Shown in pieces: positions 1 to 9,185 of a stretch of DNA of 64,000 bases; the first letter of the stretch is position 1, and every line of letters begins with the position of its first letter. The notes under the pieces are model-generated. The model did not search any database, was not told the DNA's origin, and was given only the letters and a program-made list of their open reading frames with translations. Made by a program: the position numbers and the translations under genes. The stretch comes from Daejeonella sp. (GTDB lineage: Bacteria > Bacteroidota > Bacteroidia > Sphingobacteriales > Sphingobacteriaceae), in assembly GCF_030684675.1 (NCBI RefSeq), contig NZ_JAUXXZ010000063.1, positions 1 through 64,000 on the forward strand, in the 5' to 3' direction.

Positions 1-685
1 GTTCAAACTCTAAGAGATAAAAGGAATGAGGCTATTTCTCTACGACAATATACTTCCTGAGTTATTTAGACGCTAATGTGCTCTCATTCCTTCTCACTTT
101 AATTTCATAAATTTAAAGCTTTGTAAACATAGGAGACGCTAAGACGCAAGAATTTAAGCTTAATCAGGATAATTTCATGTATTTCAAAAATAGCGTCTTT
201 GTGAGTAATAAAATTCAAGAAACTCTGAAAGAGAAATGACAGATGGTAACAAATAGAAGGATTTCGCTATATAGATCAAAGTTCGATCTAAGTTCACAAT
301 CAATCCGACGCCGTAGGGATATTAGCCATTATGATGCAATATTTTCATCCTATAGTGCTAAGTTCCCTCAGCAGCTGAAGGGCAGCTATCGGGATGACAG
401 TGCGCCTGGTACATTTTTCCAGCTGAGCAGCCTCCCAACCTGTCATCCTGATCCGCCCTGGGCGGAGAAGGAACTTCGCTGTTCTAACTCAAAATTATGG
501 CCTGAATTTTGAATTTTTAATAGCATTATGCTTAACGTATTAGAACATGTCATGGGTAGCTCCATATCAACTATTTCTTTTAGAAATCATAGCTTGCCAT
601 AAACCAACTACAATCAAAAAAAACAAAACCTGATTTTTTAGCAATAAATTCATCAAATTTATATCTCAGAAATTTATAAAATATC
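1..685. other. intergenic stretch without a convincing gene
   Basis: I see no supported gene here. An open frame at 243-512 has no recognisable domain and an unnatural composition, and it reads through the palindrome CCGCCCTGGGCGG (453-465). That palindrome recurs at 58533-58545 inside a shared 16-bp string, so it is a dispersed repeat rather than coding sequence. The last 100 bases before the next gene are AT-rich and probably hold its promoter, but no clear Bacteroidota -33/-7 pair could be fixed. Confidence 0.5.
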
Positions 686-1600
686 ATGGTATACTCCAGG
701 AAACAGTTTTTACAAAACTCAGCCATTCTATTTGCAGCAGCAATGAGTGGTTCTGCTTTTACAGCTCAAAAAAATAAACCGCTATTAGCATTTTCGACAT
801 TAGGCTGTCCTGACTGGCCCTTTCAGCAAATTGTTGATTTTGCGGCAACAAATGGCTATTCAGGCTTAGAAATCAGGGGCATAAAACGACAGATGGATCT
901 TACAAAATGTGATGAATTCAGCAGTCCGGAGCGGATAAAAGCAACTCTGAGTCTGATGAAGGAGAAAGGTTTAAAATTTATAAACCTGGGAGCTTCTGCA
1001 AATATGCACTTTCATGAAGGTCCTGAAAAGGAAAAAAGCATTACTGAAGCCAAATCTTTTATTGATCTGGCGCAAAAAATAAATTGCCCATATGTCAGAG
1101 TATTCCCGAACAAATTTCCAAAAGACAGGACAAAAGATCAAACAATCAGTACAGTTGCAGAAAACCTCTTAACCCTGGGCCAATATGCCAAAGAGCGAAA
1201 TGTTACCGTTTTATTGGAAACACATGGCGATTTCTCAGGCTCAGATGATATCCTGAAAGTAATGAAAGCTGCCTCGCATCCCAATATCGCTTTGGTTTGG
1301 GATATTTCAAACATGTGGACCATAACGAAAGAATCTCCTCAGGAAGTGTATAAAAAATTAAAGAAATACATTTTACACACGCATATTAAAGATGCAAAAT
1401 TAAATGGCGACAAATTACAATATAGCCTTCTCGGGCAAGGAGATATTCCAGTATTCGAAGCAATAGATATTCTTTATAAAGATGGATATAAAGGCTATTA
1501 CAGCTTTGAATGGGAAAAACTATGGCACCCTGAAATTGCAGAACCGGAAATCGCGATTTCGCATTATGCTAAAGCTATGAAGGAGCACTTTGGTAATTGA
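686..1600 (+). CDS. secreted sugar phosphate isomerase/epimerase-like TIM-barrel protein
   Basis: A 304-residue protein of the xylose-isomerase-like/AP-endonuclease-2 TIM-barrel superfamily. The N-terminus (SRKQFLQNS, then a hydrophobic stretch to about residue 27) resembles a Tat-type export signal with RK in place of RR, as is common in periplasmic members from this phylum. Family features include the early FSTLGCPDWPF strand, a central HGDF segment near 180, the WDISN metal-site strand near 205, HTHIKDAK near 232 and the late SFEWEKLW strand. These acidic and His residues form the divalent-metal site in the family. Members isomerise or epimerise sugars or inositols; the substrate cannot be told from sequence. 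It stands alone, with about 400 bp of repeat-bearing DNA downstream. Confidence 0.85.
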   Translation: MVYSRKQFLQNSAILFAAAMSGSAFTAQKNKPLLAFSTLGCPDWPFQQIVDFAATNGYSGLEIRGIKRQMDLTKCDEFSSPERIKATLSLMKEKGLKFINLGASANMHFHEGPEKEKSITEAKSFIDLAQKINCPYVRVFPNKFPKDRTKDQTISTVAENLLTLGQYAKERNVTVLLETHGDFSGSDDILKVMKAASHPNIALVWDISNMWTITKESPQEVYKKLKKYILHTHIKDAKLNGDKLQYSLLGQGDIPVFEAIDILYKDGYKGYYSFEWEKLWHPEIAEPEIAISHYAKAMKEHFGN

Positions 1601-1996
1601 GAGTGGAGAATTGAGAGTGGAGAATCACTGTTGTCCGGGGAAAGTTCTGGTTAAAAATTTAACCGGACAGCCGAATATAAAATCTGCTTCATATTTAGAT
1701 TTTTCAATTTGATTATCTTAAATATTGAAGCTACAAGAGGTCTAAAAGATAAAAACGCTCTTAAATGAGTGATTTTTACCGGACAGCCGAAAATGATAGT
1801 GATTTTTCGAGTTTGCTGAACAAGGGGGGCTTGCTTAAGAAAAGATCGTTAAAATCCTTGCTTACAAGCTTTAATAAGCGATTTTGCTTTAGTTTAAATT
1901 TTAACCGGACACTAGTGGTAGAGAATTGAAAACGGGGAAATTATCAAATGATTTCTGGGATTCAATTCCGTTTACATTATCAGCAGGAAGTGATTT
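1601..1996. repeat. repeat-bearing intergenic region with GTCCGG-type inverted ends
   Basis: No gene is supported here. The start carries a short tandem duplication of GAGAGTGGAGAATT-like sequence directly after the preceding stop. TGTCCGG at about 1633-1639 faces CCGGACA motifs at about 1663, 1779 and 1905, two of them in the longer shared context CCGGACAGCCGAA. This arrangement resembles the decayed ends of an insertion element, but no transposase fragment is readable and no target duplication could be fixed. Confidence 0.4.
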
Positions 1997-2230
1997 TTAA
2001 AATTGAAAAAAAGAACGGTATTCTTCCTTCAACTCAATCAGGCAGGCCGCACATAAACATCCCTCATAATGTTCACTTACATACTGAACCTCATTCAAAT
2101 TCAATTGTATAGTACTGCATTGACACTTGCTAAAGGCATTGGCCTTACATTCCATTCTTTTGCCGCAACGCTCGCAGGTGATGATTTCATGTTTAATCAT
2201 ATGTATCAGAATTTTATTTCTTAAATCCAC
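1997..2230 (-). CDS. small cysteine-rich CWC-type zinc-ribbon-like protein
   Basis: A 77-residue protein with eight cysteines in paired CxxC, CxC and CxCxxC motifs (CERCGKRMEC, CQC, CLCAAC). This is the pattern of the short cysteine-rich CWC family, which presumably binds zinc; its function is unknown. The frame opens with GTG at 2230, only three bases past the nrdA stop, so it is probably translationally coupled to the ribonucleotide reductase gene. An in-frame ATG ten codons later (MIKHEI) gives a protein that begins just before the first cysteine pair and is an equally good start. Confidence 0.7.
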   Translation of the reverse strand: MDLRNKILIHMIKHEIITCERCGKRMECKANAFSKCQCSTIQLNLNEVQYVSEHYEGCLCAACLIELKEEYRSFFQF

Positions 2231-2233
2231 AAC

Positions 2234-4630
2234 TTAAGAACCGCAACTGACGCAGCCATCCTCCATACTGCAGCTTGCGCCTCCCTCCGAAAACGATGGT
2301 TCAACTCCACCGAGGTCATTGTTCTGAACCGGGTCAAGCTTCGGAACTACCGGTTCCAATGTTTTTCCTCCCTGCTTTTCTATCGTAAACTGAACCGCCT
2401 TTGTTGCCGCCTGGGTACGCAGATAGTACATCCCGGTTTTCAGGCCCTTTTTCCAGGCATAAAAATGCATGGAGGTTAATTTTGCGGTATTAGGATTATC
2501 TACAAAAAGATTAAGTGATTGCGACTGACAGATAAAAGCACCCCGATCAGCAGCCATATCTATCAGATTACGCTGTTTAATTTCCCAAACCGTTTTGTAT
2601 AATTCCCTGACCTCTTTGGGTATTTCCTCAATATGCTGCACAGAACCATTGGCCCTGATGATATTATCTTTCATAGTGTTGTTCCATAATCCCAGATTAA
2701 TCAAATCTTTAAGCAAATGCTTGTTTACGATAATAAACTCTCCGCTTAGTACCCTTCGAGTATAAATATTAGATGTGTAGGGTTCAAAACATTCGTTATT
2801 CCCTAATACCTGCGAAGTTGATGCAGTGGGCATCGGAGCAACAAGCAAAGAATTCCGTACCCCAAATTGTTTTACCTCCTCTCTTAACTTTTCCCAGTCA
2901 TGCCTTTCCGAAGGCTTCATACCCCAAAGATCAAACTGAAACAAACCCTTTGATAATGGAGATCCTTCAAAAGTTTCATACGCTCCCTGTTCCTTCGCCA
3001 AATCTTTACTTGCCGTCATAGCTGCAAAATAGATCGTTTCAAATATATTTTTGTTCAGTAATGCAGCCAGTTCACTCTCAAATGGCAGACGCATCAGAAT
3101 AAAAACATCTGCAAGACCCTGTACTCCCAATCCGACTGGCCGATGACGCAGATTGGAGTTTCTTGCCTCCTCAACCGGGTAAAAGTTATTATCAATAATG
3201 CAATTCAGGTTTTTAGTAACCTGATAGGTAATCTCATACAGTTTCCCGAAATCAAACTGCCCCTCAGTAACAAAACGTGGCAGGGCAATAGATGCAAGAT
3301 TACATACCGCTACCTCATCCGGACTTGTATATTCCATAATTTCAGTGCAGAGGTTGCTGCATTTAATGGTACCCAAATTCTGCTGATTACTTTTGCTGTT
3401 TGCTGCATCTTTATATAGCAGATAAGGAGTGCCGGTTTCAATTTGTGCTTCCAGAATAGCAAACCATAATTCCTGTGCCTTTATCGTTTTTCGTGCCCTA
3501 CCCTCCGATTCATACTGATGATACAGCTCTTCAAACTCCTTCCCAAAACATTCGTGCAACCCCGGTGCCTCATGCGGACAGAAAAGGCTCCATTCACCAT
3601 TTGCTTCGACTCTTTTCATAAAAAGATCAGGCACCCAGAGTGCATAGAAAAGGTCTCTTGCACGCATTTCCTCTTTGCCATGATTCTTTCTCAAGTCCAG
3701 GAATTCAAATACATCGGCATGCCAGGGTTCAAGATAAATCGCAAAGGCACCTTTCCTCTTCCCACCGCCCTGATCTACATACCGTGCTGTATCGTTAAAC
3801 ACCTTCAGCATCGGAACAATTCCATTACTGGTACCATTCGTGCCACCAATATAAGTCCCGGTAGCCCTAACGTTATGAATTGCCAGACCTATCCCTCCGG
3901 CACTCTGAGAAATCCTGGCGGTCTGCTTCAGCGTATCGTAAATACCATCAATGCTATCATCTTTCATTGCTAAAAGAAAACAGGATGACATTTGAGGCTT
4001 GGGGGTTCCGGCATTAAAAAGCGTAGGTGTAGCATGTGTGAACCAACGCTCAGTCATCAGATTATAAGTATGAATAACACTTTCCAGGTCATTTTTGTGA
4101 ATCCCTATTGCAACACGCATGTACATATGCTGCGGGCGTTCAATAACTTTACCATCAATTCGGAGTAAATATGATTTTTCAAGCGTTTTAAAACCAAAAT
4201 AATCAAATCCGAAATCCCTGTCGTAAATAATGGAACTATCCAGCAGATCAGCATTTTTTTCAATTATTTCGATCACATCATCTGCTATCAATGGCATTTT
4301 ACGGCCGCTGTGTGCATCTGAATAATGATAAAGATTCAGCATGGTTTCGGAAAATGATTTGGTTGTATTCTTGTGTAAATTACTTACAGCAATACGGCTT
4401 GCCAGCAAGGCATAATCGGGATGCTTTGTAGTGAGCGAAGCAGATGTTTCTGCGGCCAGATTATCCAATTCGGTAGTACTTACCCCATCATAAAGTCCCT
4501 CAATTACTTTTTTGGCAACATCAATTGCATCTACCAGTGGACTTAGACCATAGGATAGTTTCTGTATGCGGGCAGTAATTTTATCGAACTTGACGCTCTC
4601 TTTTCTTCCATTTCTTTTGATTACAAACAT
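2234..4630 (-). CDS. nrdA: ribonucleoside-diphosphate reductase, class Ia large (alpha) subunit
   Basis: The 798-residue catalytic subunit of class I ribonucleotide reductase, which reduces NDPs to dNDPs in the cytoplasm. An ATP-cone occupies about residues 1-90 (allosteric activity site). The redox cysteine pair is Cys217 (in PQMSSCFLL) and Cys443 (in VCNLASIAL), and the thiyl-radical site is Cys428 in the NLCTE motif. The PMPTASTSQ loop and the GMYYLR tyrosine pair of the radical-transfer chain are present. The extreme C-terminus ends in CVSCGS, the CxxC shuttle that accepts electrons from thioredoxin or glutaredoxin. The gene follows nrdB on the same strand, with 168 bp holding a repeat between them, and shares the B12-riboswitch leader upstream of nrdB. 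Confidence 0.97.
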   Translation of the reverse strand: MFVIKRNGRKESVKFDKITARIQKLSYGLSPLVDAIDVAKKVIEGLYDGVSTTELDNLAAETSASLTTKHPDYALLASRIAVSNLHKNTTKSFSETMLNLYHYSDAHSGRKMPLIADDVIEIIEKNADLLDSSIIYDRDFGFDYFGFKTLEKSYLLRIDGKVIERPQHMYMRVAIGIHKNDLESVIHTYNLMTERWFTHATPTLFNAGTPKPQMSSCFLLAMKDDSIDGIYDTLKQTARISQSAGGIGLAIHNVRATGTYIGGTNGTSNGIVPMLKVFNDTARYVDQGGGKRKGAFAIYLEPWHADVFEFLDLRKNHGKEEMRARDLFYALWVPDLFMKRVEANGEWSLFCPHEAPGLHECFGKEFEELYHQYESEGRARKTIKAQELWFAILEAQIETGTPYLLYKDAANSKSNQQNLGTIKCSNLCTEIMEYTSPDEVAVCNLASIALPRFVTEGQFDFGKLYEITYQVTKNLNCIIDNNFYPVEEARNSNLRHRPVGLGVQGLADVFILMRLPFESELAALLNKNIFETIYFAAMTASKDLAKEQGAYETFEGSPLSKGLFQFDLWGMKPSERHDWEKLREEVKQFGVRNSLLVAPMPTASTSQVLGNNECFEPYTSNIYTRRVLSGEFIIVNKHLLKDLINLGLWNNTMKDNIIRANGSVQHIEEIPKEVRELYKTVWEIKQRNLIDMAADRGAFICQSQSLNLFVDNPNTAKLTSMHFYAWKKGLKTGMYYLRTQAATKAVQFTIEKQGGKTLEPVVPKLDPVQNNDLGGVEPSFSEGGASCSMEDGCVSCGS

Positions 4631-4689
4631 GGCTTGGGTGGGTTTTTAGTTATTGGAATGTGAGTTGTTCATTTGTGGACTGTGAGTTT

Positions 4690-4770
4690 GTCATTGCGAC
4701 GAAGGAAGCAATCTCATTTTGTTTTGAGAGCTTAGAATACCAGGGATTGCTTTGTACATCACAATGAAAT
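4690..4770. repeat. dispersed TCATTGCGA-type inverted repeat between nrdB and nrdA
   Basis: TGTCATTGCGACGAAGGAAG at the left is mirrored by an imperfect complement ending CACAATGAAATCG at the right, with inner arms AGCAATCTC and GGGATTGCT. It is the same repeat family as the better-preserved copy at 28158-28250. In the nrdB-nrdA message it would fold into a long hairpin and could change the ratio of the two subunits, but that is inference. Confidence 0.6.
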
Positions 4771-4798
4771 CGCACCCAAAAATATCTTGGTACTATAC

Positions 4799-5770
4799 TC
4801 AAAAATCCTCTTCCAGAGAGAAATTATTCGACTCCTTACTGCCAGAAAGCACTCCAGCTTTCTGATAGTCACCAACCCTCTTCTCAAAGAAATTAGTTTT
4901 CCCCTGAAGAGAAATCATTTCCATAAAGTCAAAAGGATTTGATGTATGATAAATTTTCGAATAGCCTAATTCATCAGCCCAACGGTCGGCTACAAATTCG
5001 ATGTATTGTTTCATTAGTTTGGCATTCATGCCAATGAGTTCTACCGGCAAGGCCTCGCTTATAAATTCCTTTTCAATCTCTACTGCATCCCGGATAATAC
5101 TCAGAACCTGTTCCTCTGAAAGTTTATTGGAAAGCATTCGGTAAAGCATACAAGCGAATTCGCAATGAAGTCCCTCATCACGACTGATCAGCTCATTGCT
5201 AAAAGTGAGGCCAGGCATCAAACCTCGCTTTTTTAACCAGAATATGGAGCAGAAACTGCCACTAAAAAAAATACCTTCAACTGCTGCAAAAGCAACAAGC
5301 CGTTCGGCAAAACCACCATTTTCTATCCAGCGAAGAGCCCATTCTGCCTTTTTCTTCACTGCCGGCACCGTATCAATAGCATGAAAGAGATGGTCCTTTT
5401 CTACAGGATTGCTGATATAAGTATCGATCAGAAGTGCATAAGTTTCAGAATGAATATTTTCCATCATGATCTGAAAACCATAAAAACATCTTGCTTCAGG
5501 AATCTGAACTTCCCTCATAAAGTTGACAGCCAGATTCTCATTCACGATACCATCACTGGCTGCAAAAAAAGCAAGGACATGGGATATAAAATGTTTTTCA
5601 CCAGAATTCAGATTTGCCCAATCCTTGAGATCACCAGATAAATCGATTTCTTCGGCTGTCCAGAAACTGGCTTCATGCTTTTTATACATCTCCCAGATTA
5701 CGGGATAATTAATGGGAAGGATCACGAAACGATCCTTGTTCTCTTTTAGTAGAATTTCTTCCTGTTGCAT
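4799..5770 (-). CDS. nrdB: ribonucleoside-diphosphate reductase, class Ia small (beta) subunit
   Basis: The 323-residue ferritin-like radical subunit that generates and stores the tyrosyl radical for NrdA. Diiron ligands and the radical tyrosine are visible with class Ia spacing: Asp73 in AASDG, then Glu104 and His107 followed by Tyr111 in ENIHSETY, and the second half-site in AVEGIFFSG and DEGLHCEF. The retained tyrosine argues for a conventional Fe-Tyr enzyme rather than a class Ic variant. It is the first gene of the nrdB-nrdA-CWC unit. The start is the ATG at 5770, and the roughly 80-230 bases upstream of it hold a cobalamin riboswitch. Confidence 0.97.
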   Translation of the reverse strand: MQQEEILLKENKDRFVILPINYPVIWEMYKKHEASFWTAEEIDLSGDLKDWANLNSGEKHFISHVLAFFAASDGIVNENLAVNFMREVQIPEARCFYGFQIMMENIHSETYALLIDTYISNPVEKDHLFHAIDTVPAVKKKAEWALRWIENGGFAERLVAFAAVEGIFFSGSFCSIFWLKKRGLMPGLTFSNELISRDEGLHCEFACMLYRMLSNKLSEEQVLSIIRDAVEIEKEFISEALPVELIGMNAKLMKQYIEFVADRWADELGYSKIYHTSNPFDFMEMISLQGKTNFFEKRVGDYQKAGVLSGSKESNNFSLEEDF

Positions 5771-5844
5771 ATACTTTTGTTTTTTGTGTTAACAAGAATT
5801 GACAAAAGGCAACGAACTCTGATTAAAGGAGAAAGAGCTTTCGC

Positions 5845-5990
5845 CAAAACTTTAGTCGTGAAAGTTTTGAACAAATTATCTTGGCAGGTGTCTGGCTTTC
5901 CATTTTATTGGATTACAGTTGCACGTCAGCCCGCGATTTACACACGGTTCCCTTTTAATCATCCGCCAGGGCGAATGAACCAGAATAGAT
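5845..5990 (-). promoter_or_regulatory. cobalamin (AdoCbl-type) riboswitch in the nrdBA leader
   Basis: Read on the minus strand, the leader contains the consensus core of the cobalamin RNA in order: AAAGGGAACCGTGTG, then AAATCGCGGGCTGACG, then TGCAACTGTAA, and after a variable arm GCCAGACACCTGCC. These are the junction and B12-box positions of the family. A 9-bp hairpin follows (CAAAACTTT/AAAGTTTTG, 5845-5869), close enough to the nrdB start to serve as the switching helix. The outer borders are approximate. With B12 present, this class normally lowers expression of the downstream genes. No other gene lies between it and nrdB. Confidence 0.88.
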
Positions 5991-6278
5991 ATGACAAAGA
6001 ACTAGAAAACGAAAGTAGATATTAAATCAGCGCTACAGATAATCTAGTTTTAAACAAGCTCTCAGTTTTCAACAGATTGGGTGAGAAGTTAGTTTGAGGA
6101 AGGAATCAGATAATATCCGACCATAAAAAAAACCTTAAAGAGGTTCATAGAAAACTATAAGAAACTGGTTGAATTCCTGCTAAGCAATTACGATATCCCA
6201 AAAATGAGGAATTCAAGGTTATATTGTATTGGCTTTAATCATTGCATAGACAGAACCATTAATTTTCAGAAAACTACA

Positions 6279-6416
6279 ATGAAAGCCAATGCAAGAAGTA
6301 CGCAAATCATTGAAACCTGGGGCAATGGGGTACATCCGGACAATACCGGCTATTACCAGATGGGAGATGCTTTATATTCTTTTATTAAGAGTTTAGTTTC
6401 TCAAGAAGATGGCATA
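6279..6416 (+). pseudogene. C-terminal remnant of an SGNH/GDSL hydrolase
   Basis: About 45 codons read as the end of an SGNH esterase, with block V (GNGVHPDNTGYYQMGDALY) carrying the catalytic Asp/His region. Nothing upstream shows the GDS nucleophile block or the other conserved blocks, and the frame has no natural stop; it runs into the neighbouring terminator and the antisense of the amidohydrolase gene. I read it as a decayed 3' fragment rather than a small gene. Confidence 0.65.
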
Positions 6417-6419
6417 AAA

Positions 6420-6446
6420 AAGGCGCCAAAATTCAGAAGGCGCCTT
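6420..6446 (-). terminator. intrinsic terminator of the amidohydrolase gene
   Basis: On the minus strand AAGGCGCC pairs with GGCGCCTT across an 11-base loop, and a run of T follows directly. It lies about 20 bases after the stop at 6468. Confidence 0.85.
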
Positions 6447-6467
6447 GTCAGAAATTATTATAAAATG

Positions 6468-7856
6468 TTATCTGCCTGCCGGACTTGGTCCTGCTGGCTG
6501 CGAAATTCCATCCAAATCATAAACAACATTTCCTGCCCTGATAGTCATTTCGGTTTGAAACCTTTCTTTTCCGGTAAATTTACCACCTCTTACTGGCCAT
6601 CCAAAATCACCTTCATTAATTCTGAAGATAGCGATATCAGCAACCGATCCCTGAGATAGGTTTCCAAGTTCTTCACGCTTTATTGCCTGTGCCGGATGCC
6701 AGGTACTTGCAGCAATTACTTCTTTCAGCGGCATTCCGGTGGCCATAAATAATCCCATGATGTTTTCCATGCTTTTCATCGGGCCATTCATACTTCCAGT
6801 ATGCAAATCTGTACTGATGGTGTTTGGATAAAATCCTGCCTTAACAGCCGGAACACCCTGATTATAAAGATAACTTGCTCCACCAAAGCCAACATCAAAG
6901 ATTACTCCCTTTTCCCTGGCTTTGTAAACAAACGGCTTTACTTTACCGTTCATATCTACAATAGATTCCCTTCCATTAGGGTCATTTGTTCCATTACCGC
7001 CGAAAGCATGTGTATAAATATCACCCTTTCGAAATTTCACATTAAATAGGGAATCCAATGGTAGAAAGGGGTCTGCAGAACCAAAATCAACCATAATTGG
7101 GATATTGGCAAGTCTGCCAGCTTCAAGTGCACGGTCGGTAGGCACCCAGGTACGTCCGGAGAAGTGGGCCAGTTTAACCCCAACAATATCATTTGGATAT
7201 TTCTTAGCCATCTCTGCTGTTTTCTGAGGATCCATCTCATCAATATTGTTTTCACCTGCTCCATCCATCCCTGTACCGACAATGTTTAACATTGCCAAAA
7301 CACGGGTTTGGGAAGCATCAATTGTACGCTTTTTATAGAGCTCAAAATCTCTCCAGCCGGTACAACCTGCATCCACAACAGTAGTCACCCCGGTACGGAA
7401 AGTAAATCCATCGGCTGGTAAAGCAGTAGGTGCATTTTTAAGATAACTTCCATCATGTCCCCAGAAAAAATGGACATGGATGTCAATTAAACCTGGTGTA
7501 ACATATAAACCTTTAGCGTCAATTATCTTGTCGGCAAGGTCGGGATTGATACTCTTCGCAATCAGTGCAATCTTTCCTTCAGAGGCAGGAACCGCCGGAC
7601 GTGCTGGTATTGCCGGACGTGCCGGGCGTCCATTCGCTGCAGGACGTTCGGGCATTGCAGGACGGGCTGCCATTCCTCTTCTTCCGGCAGTAAAGGCAAT
7701 ATCCATAACAGAATTGATATTATTCTTAGGGTCAATAACATGTCCGCCTTTAATAATATAGGCATAAGGTTTCCCTGATGATGTTCCGGCTGGTTGAGCA
7801 TTAGCCCTGATGCCGAAAATTACCAGGACAGTGAATAGAAGTAGTTTTGTTCTCAT
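6468..7856 (-). CDS. exported amidohydrolase/deacetylase-family metallohydrolase with an Ala-Pro-Arg-rich insert
   Basis: A 462-residue protein from the ATG at 7856, chosen because it starts a clean signal peptide (MRTKLLLFTV to RANAQ); the open frame extends 13 codons upstream. It belongs to the TIM-barrel amidohydrolase superfamily, dihydroorotase/deacetylase-like branch. LIDIHVHF gives the HxH metal pair, VGVKLAHFSG supplies the probable bridging lysine, THAFGG another His, and STDLHTG the catalytic Asp. Residues 58-92 are a low-complexity run of RPA/GRPAR units in a surface-loop position of the N-terminal beta-sandwich. The homologue at 18672-19994 lacks this run, and otherwise the two align nearly end to end. 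The substrate is unknown; a cyclic amide or acylated amino acid is likely. Confidence 0.85.
   Translation of the reverse strand: MRTKLLLFTVLVIFGIRANAQPAGTSSGKPYAYIIKGGHVIDPKNNINSVMDIAFTAGRRGMAARPAMPERPAANGRPARPAIPARPAVPASEGKIALIAKSINPDLADKIIDAKGLYVTPGLIDIHVHFFWGHDGSYLKNAPTALPADGFTFRTGVTTVVDAGCTGWRDFELYKKRTIDASQTRVLAMLNIVGTGMDGAGENNIDEMDPQKTAEMAKKYPNDIVGVKLAHFSGRTWVPTDRALEAGRLANIPIMVDFGSADPFLPLDSLFNVKFRKGDIYTHAFGGNGTNDPNGRESIVDMNGKVKPFVYKAREKGVIFDVGFGGASYLYNQGVPAVKAGFYPNTISTDLHTGSMNGPMKSMENIMGLFMATGMPLKEVIAASTWHPAQAIKREELGNLSQGSVADIAIFRINEGDFGWPVRGGKFTGKERFQTEMTIRAGNVVYDLDGISQPAGPSPAGR
7581..7685 (-). repeat. Arg-Pro-Ala repeat tract inside the amidohydrolase gene
   Basis: About 35 codons encode repeated RPA, RPAM, GRPAR and IPARPA units. 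At DNA level the tract is a degenerate run of GC-rich short units (CGGACGTGC, GCAGGACG, GCCGGGCG), visibly richer in GC than its surroundings. The position matches a short non-repetitive loop in the paralogue, so the tract looks like an in-frame microsatellite expansion. Confidence 0.75.
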
Positions 7857-8210
7857 TATGTGTTTGTTTAATTCTTGAAATATAGAAAAATACACTGACG
7901 ATCTTAGCCCTGCAATAGATTACTCTGCTTTCTATAATCAGGATTATCCTATTCTAAACTTGATCCTTGAGTATTGATAATTAAAATATGTGCCCCAATT
8001 AATTCCCAGGGACATTTGACCCTGATTTTATTACACGAATGGAGAAAATGCCTACCCTTAGAGGCAATTGTAACAATAACATTATCTCACTGAGGCGACT
8101 TGAATCACAGGTTAAAAACCTGTGATGGCAAAAAAAATTATTGCAAAAACAGAGATTGAGCGAAGCTGAAAGCAAGCTTGAATAATTATATTGCATCTAA
8201 ATCTTCAAGT

Positions 8211-8975
8211 ATGTCCGAGCTCAAAAACCGAATACTGGCACATAGCGACCTTATACAGCTCAAACGCTGGAATACCCCTACCATATATAATGGATGGGAG
8301 CAGATTACAAATCAGAATCCTGCTAAGGATGCATTCAATCTGGAAGAAACCCGCGACTTTATGCCTCAAATGGGCCCGATGGTAGGATATGCAGTTACTT
8401 TGATTATTGAACCCAGTAATCCACAGCATAAGATTTCAAATCCCAATGCCTACATGGAATACCTGCATTATGTCGCTAATACTCCCGGACCAAAAATTGT
8501 GGTAGTACAAGACTTAGATAAATCAAGTATTATTGGATCTTTCTGGGGTGAAGTAAATAGCAATGTTCATAAATCCCTTGCTTGTGTAGGTACTATTACT
8601 GATGGTGCTGTACGCGATCTGGATGAGATGACCAATGCCGGATTTAAAGCATTGGCCAAAAGGCTATGTGTAGGTCATGCCTATGTTAGCTGCGTCAGAT
8701 GGAACTGTGAGGTGGAAGTGTTCGGTCGAAAAGTTCAGCCGGGTGACTTAATTCATGCCGACAAACATGGTTTTATAGTGATTGCACCGGAAGAGCAAAG
8801 CAGATTACTGGAAGCAGCCCGTTTTATGGATGCCAATGAGTGCAACACAATAATTCCTGCAGCGCGCGATGCAGCAGGGCATACATCAGAAGAAATTTTA
8901 GAAAGCCTGAGACAAAATCTCCAACAGTTCAGCGAGAATGTAAAGGAAAAATTCAAACGAACAGGCGAATTTTAA
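8211..8975 (+). CDS. RraA-fold protein (HMG/CHA aldolase-like)
   Basis: A protein of about 254 residues in the RraA/dimethylmenaquinone-methyltransferase-like fold family, whose catalytic members are 4-hydroxy-4-methyl-2-oxoglutarate aldolases or oxaloacetate decarboxylases. The core motifs are GSFWGEVNS (about 105-115), GTITDGAVRDLDEM (about 125-140, containing the Arg-Asp metal/substrate pair) and PGDLIHADKHGFIVI near 185. It is longer at both ends than RraA itself. ATG 8211 is preferred; a TTG at 8178 extends the frame by 11 unconvincing residues. No signal peptide, so cytoplasmic. No operon partner is evident; both flanks are repeat-rich. Confidence 0.85.
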   Translation: MSELKNRILAHSDLIQLKRWNTPTIYNGWEQITNQNPAKDAFNLEETRDFMPQMGPMVGYAVTLIIEPSNPQHKISNPNAYMEYLHYVANTPGPKIVVVQDLDKSSIIGSFWGEVNSNVHKSLACVGTITDGAVRDLDEMTNAGFKALAKRLCVGHAYVSCVRWNCEVEVFGRKVQPGDLIHADKHGFIVIAPEEQSRLLEAARFMDANECNTIIPAARDAAGHTSEEILESLRQNLQQFSENVKEKFKRTGEF

Positions 8976-9129
8976 GCTTAAAGCCGAAAGCACCAAGCTG
9001 AAAGTTTAAAGCTGAAAGCCAAAAGCCGATAGCTATCCAAACCCACCCTTAGATCAATATTTCATATCTGGAGTGCATAGTTTAAAAGCTTGACTCTCAA
9101 TTATAATATATACCTGACACCTTAAGGCT

Positions 9130-9171
9130 CATACCTCAGACTTCATACCTCATACCTCAGACTTCATACCT
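9130..9171. repeat. two perfect tandem copies of a 21-bp unit
   Basis: The unit begins CATACCTCAGACTT and ends CATACCT; two identical copies lie head to tail, with partial copies on both sides. Just upstream (8976-9035) is a second degenerate repeat built from AAGCTGAAAG/AAAGCCGAAAG words. The complement of the CATACCT word reappears after the HAD gene near 14408-14430. Confidence 0.8.
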
Positions 9172-9185
9172 CATTCTCTCCAGCC

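Noticed and set aside
243-512. 89-codon plus-strand open frame
   Set aside because: No domain, odd composition, and it crosses a dispersed palindrome also found at 58533.
3518-3973. Long plus-strand frame inside nrdA
   Set aside because: It is the antisense shadow of a highly conserved coding region and shows no family motif.
5765-6025. 86-codon plus-strand frame upstream of nrdB
   Set aside because: It is the complement of the cobalamin riboswitch.
6120-6147. Short hairpin AACCT/AGGTT with a T run on the minus strand
   Set aside because: Only a 5-bp stem and no gene ends just before it on that strand.
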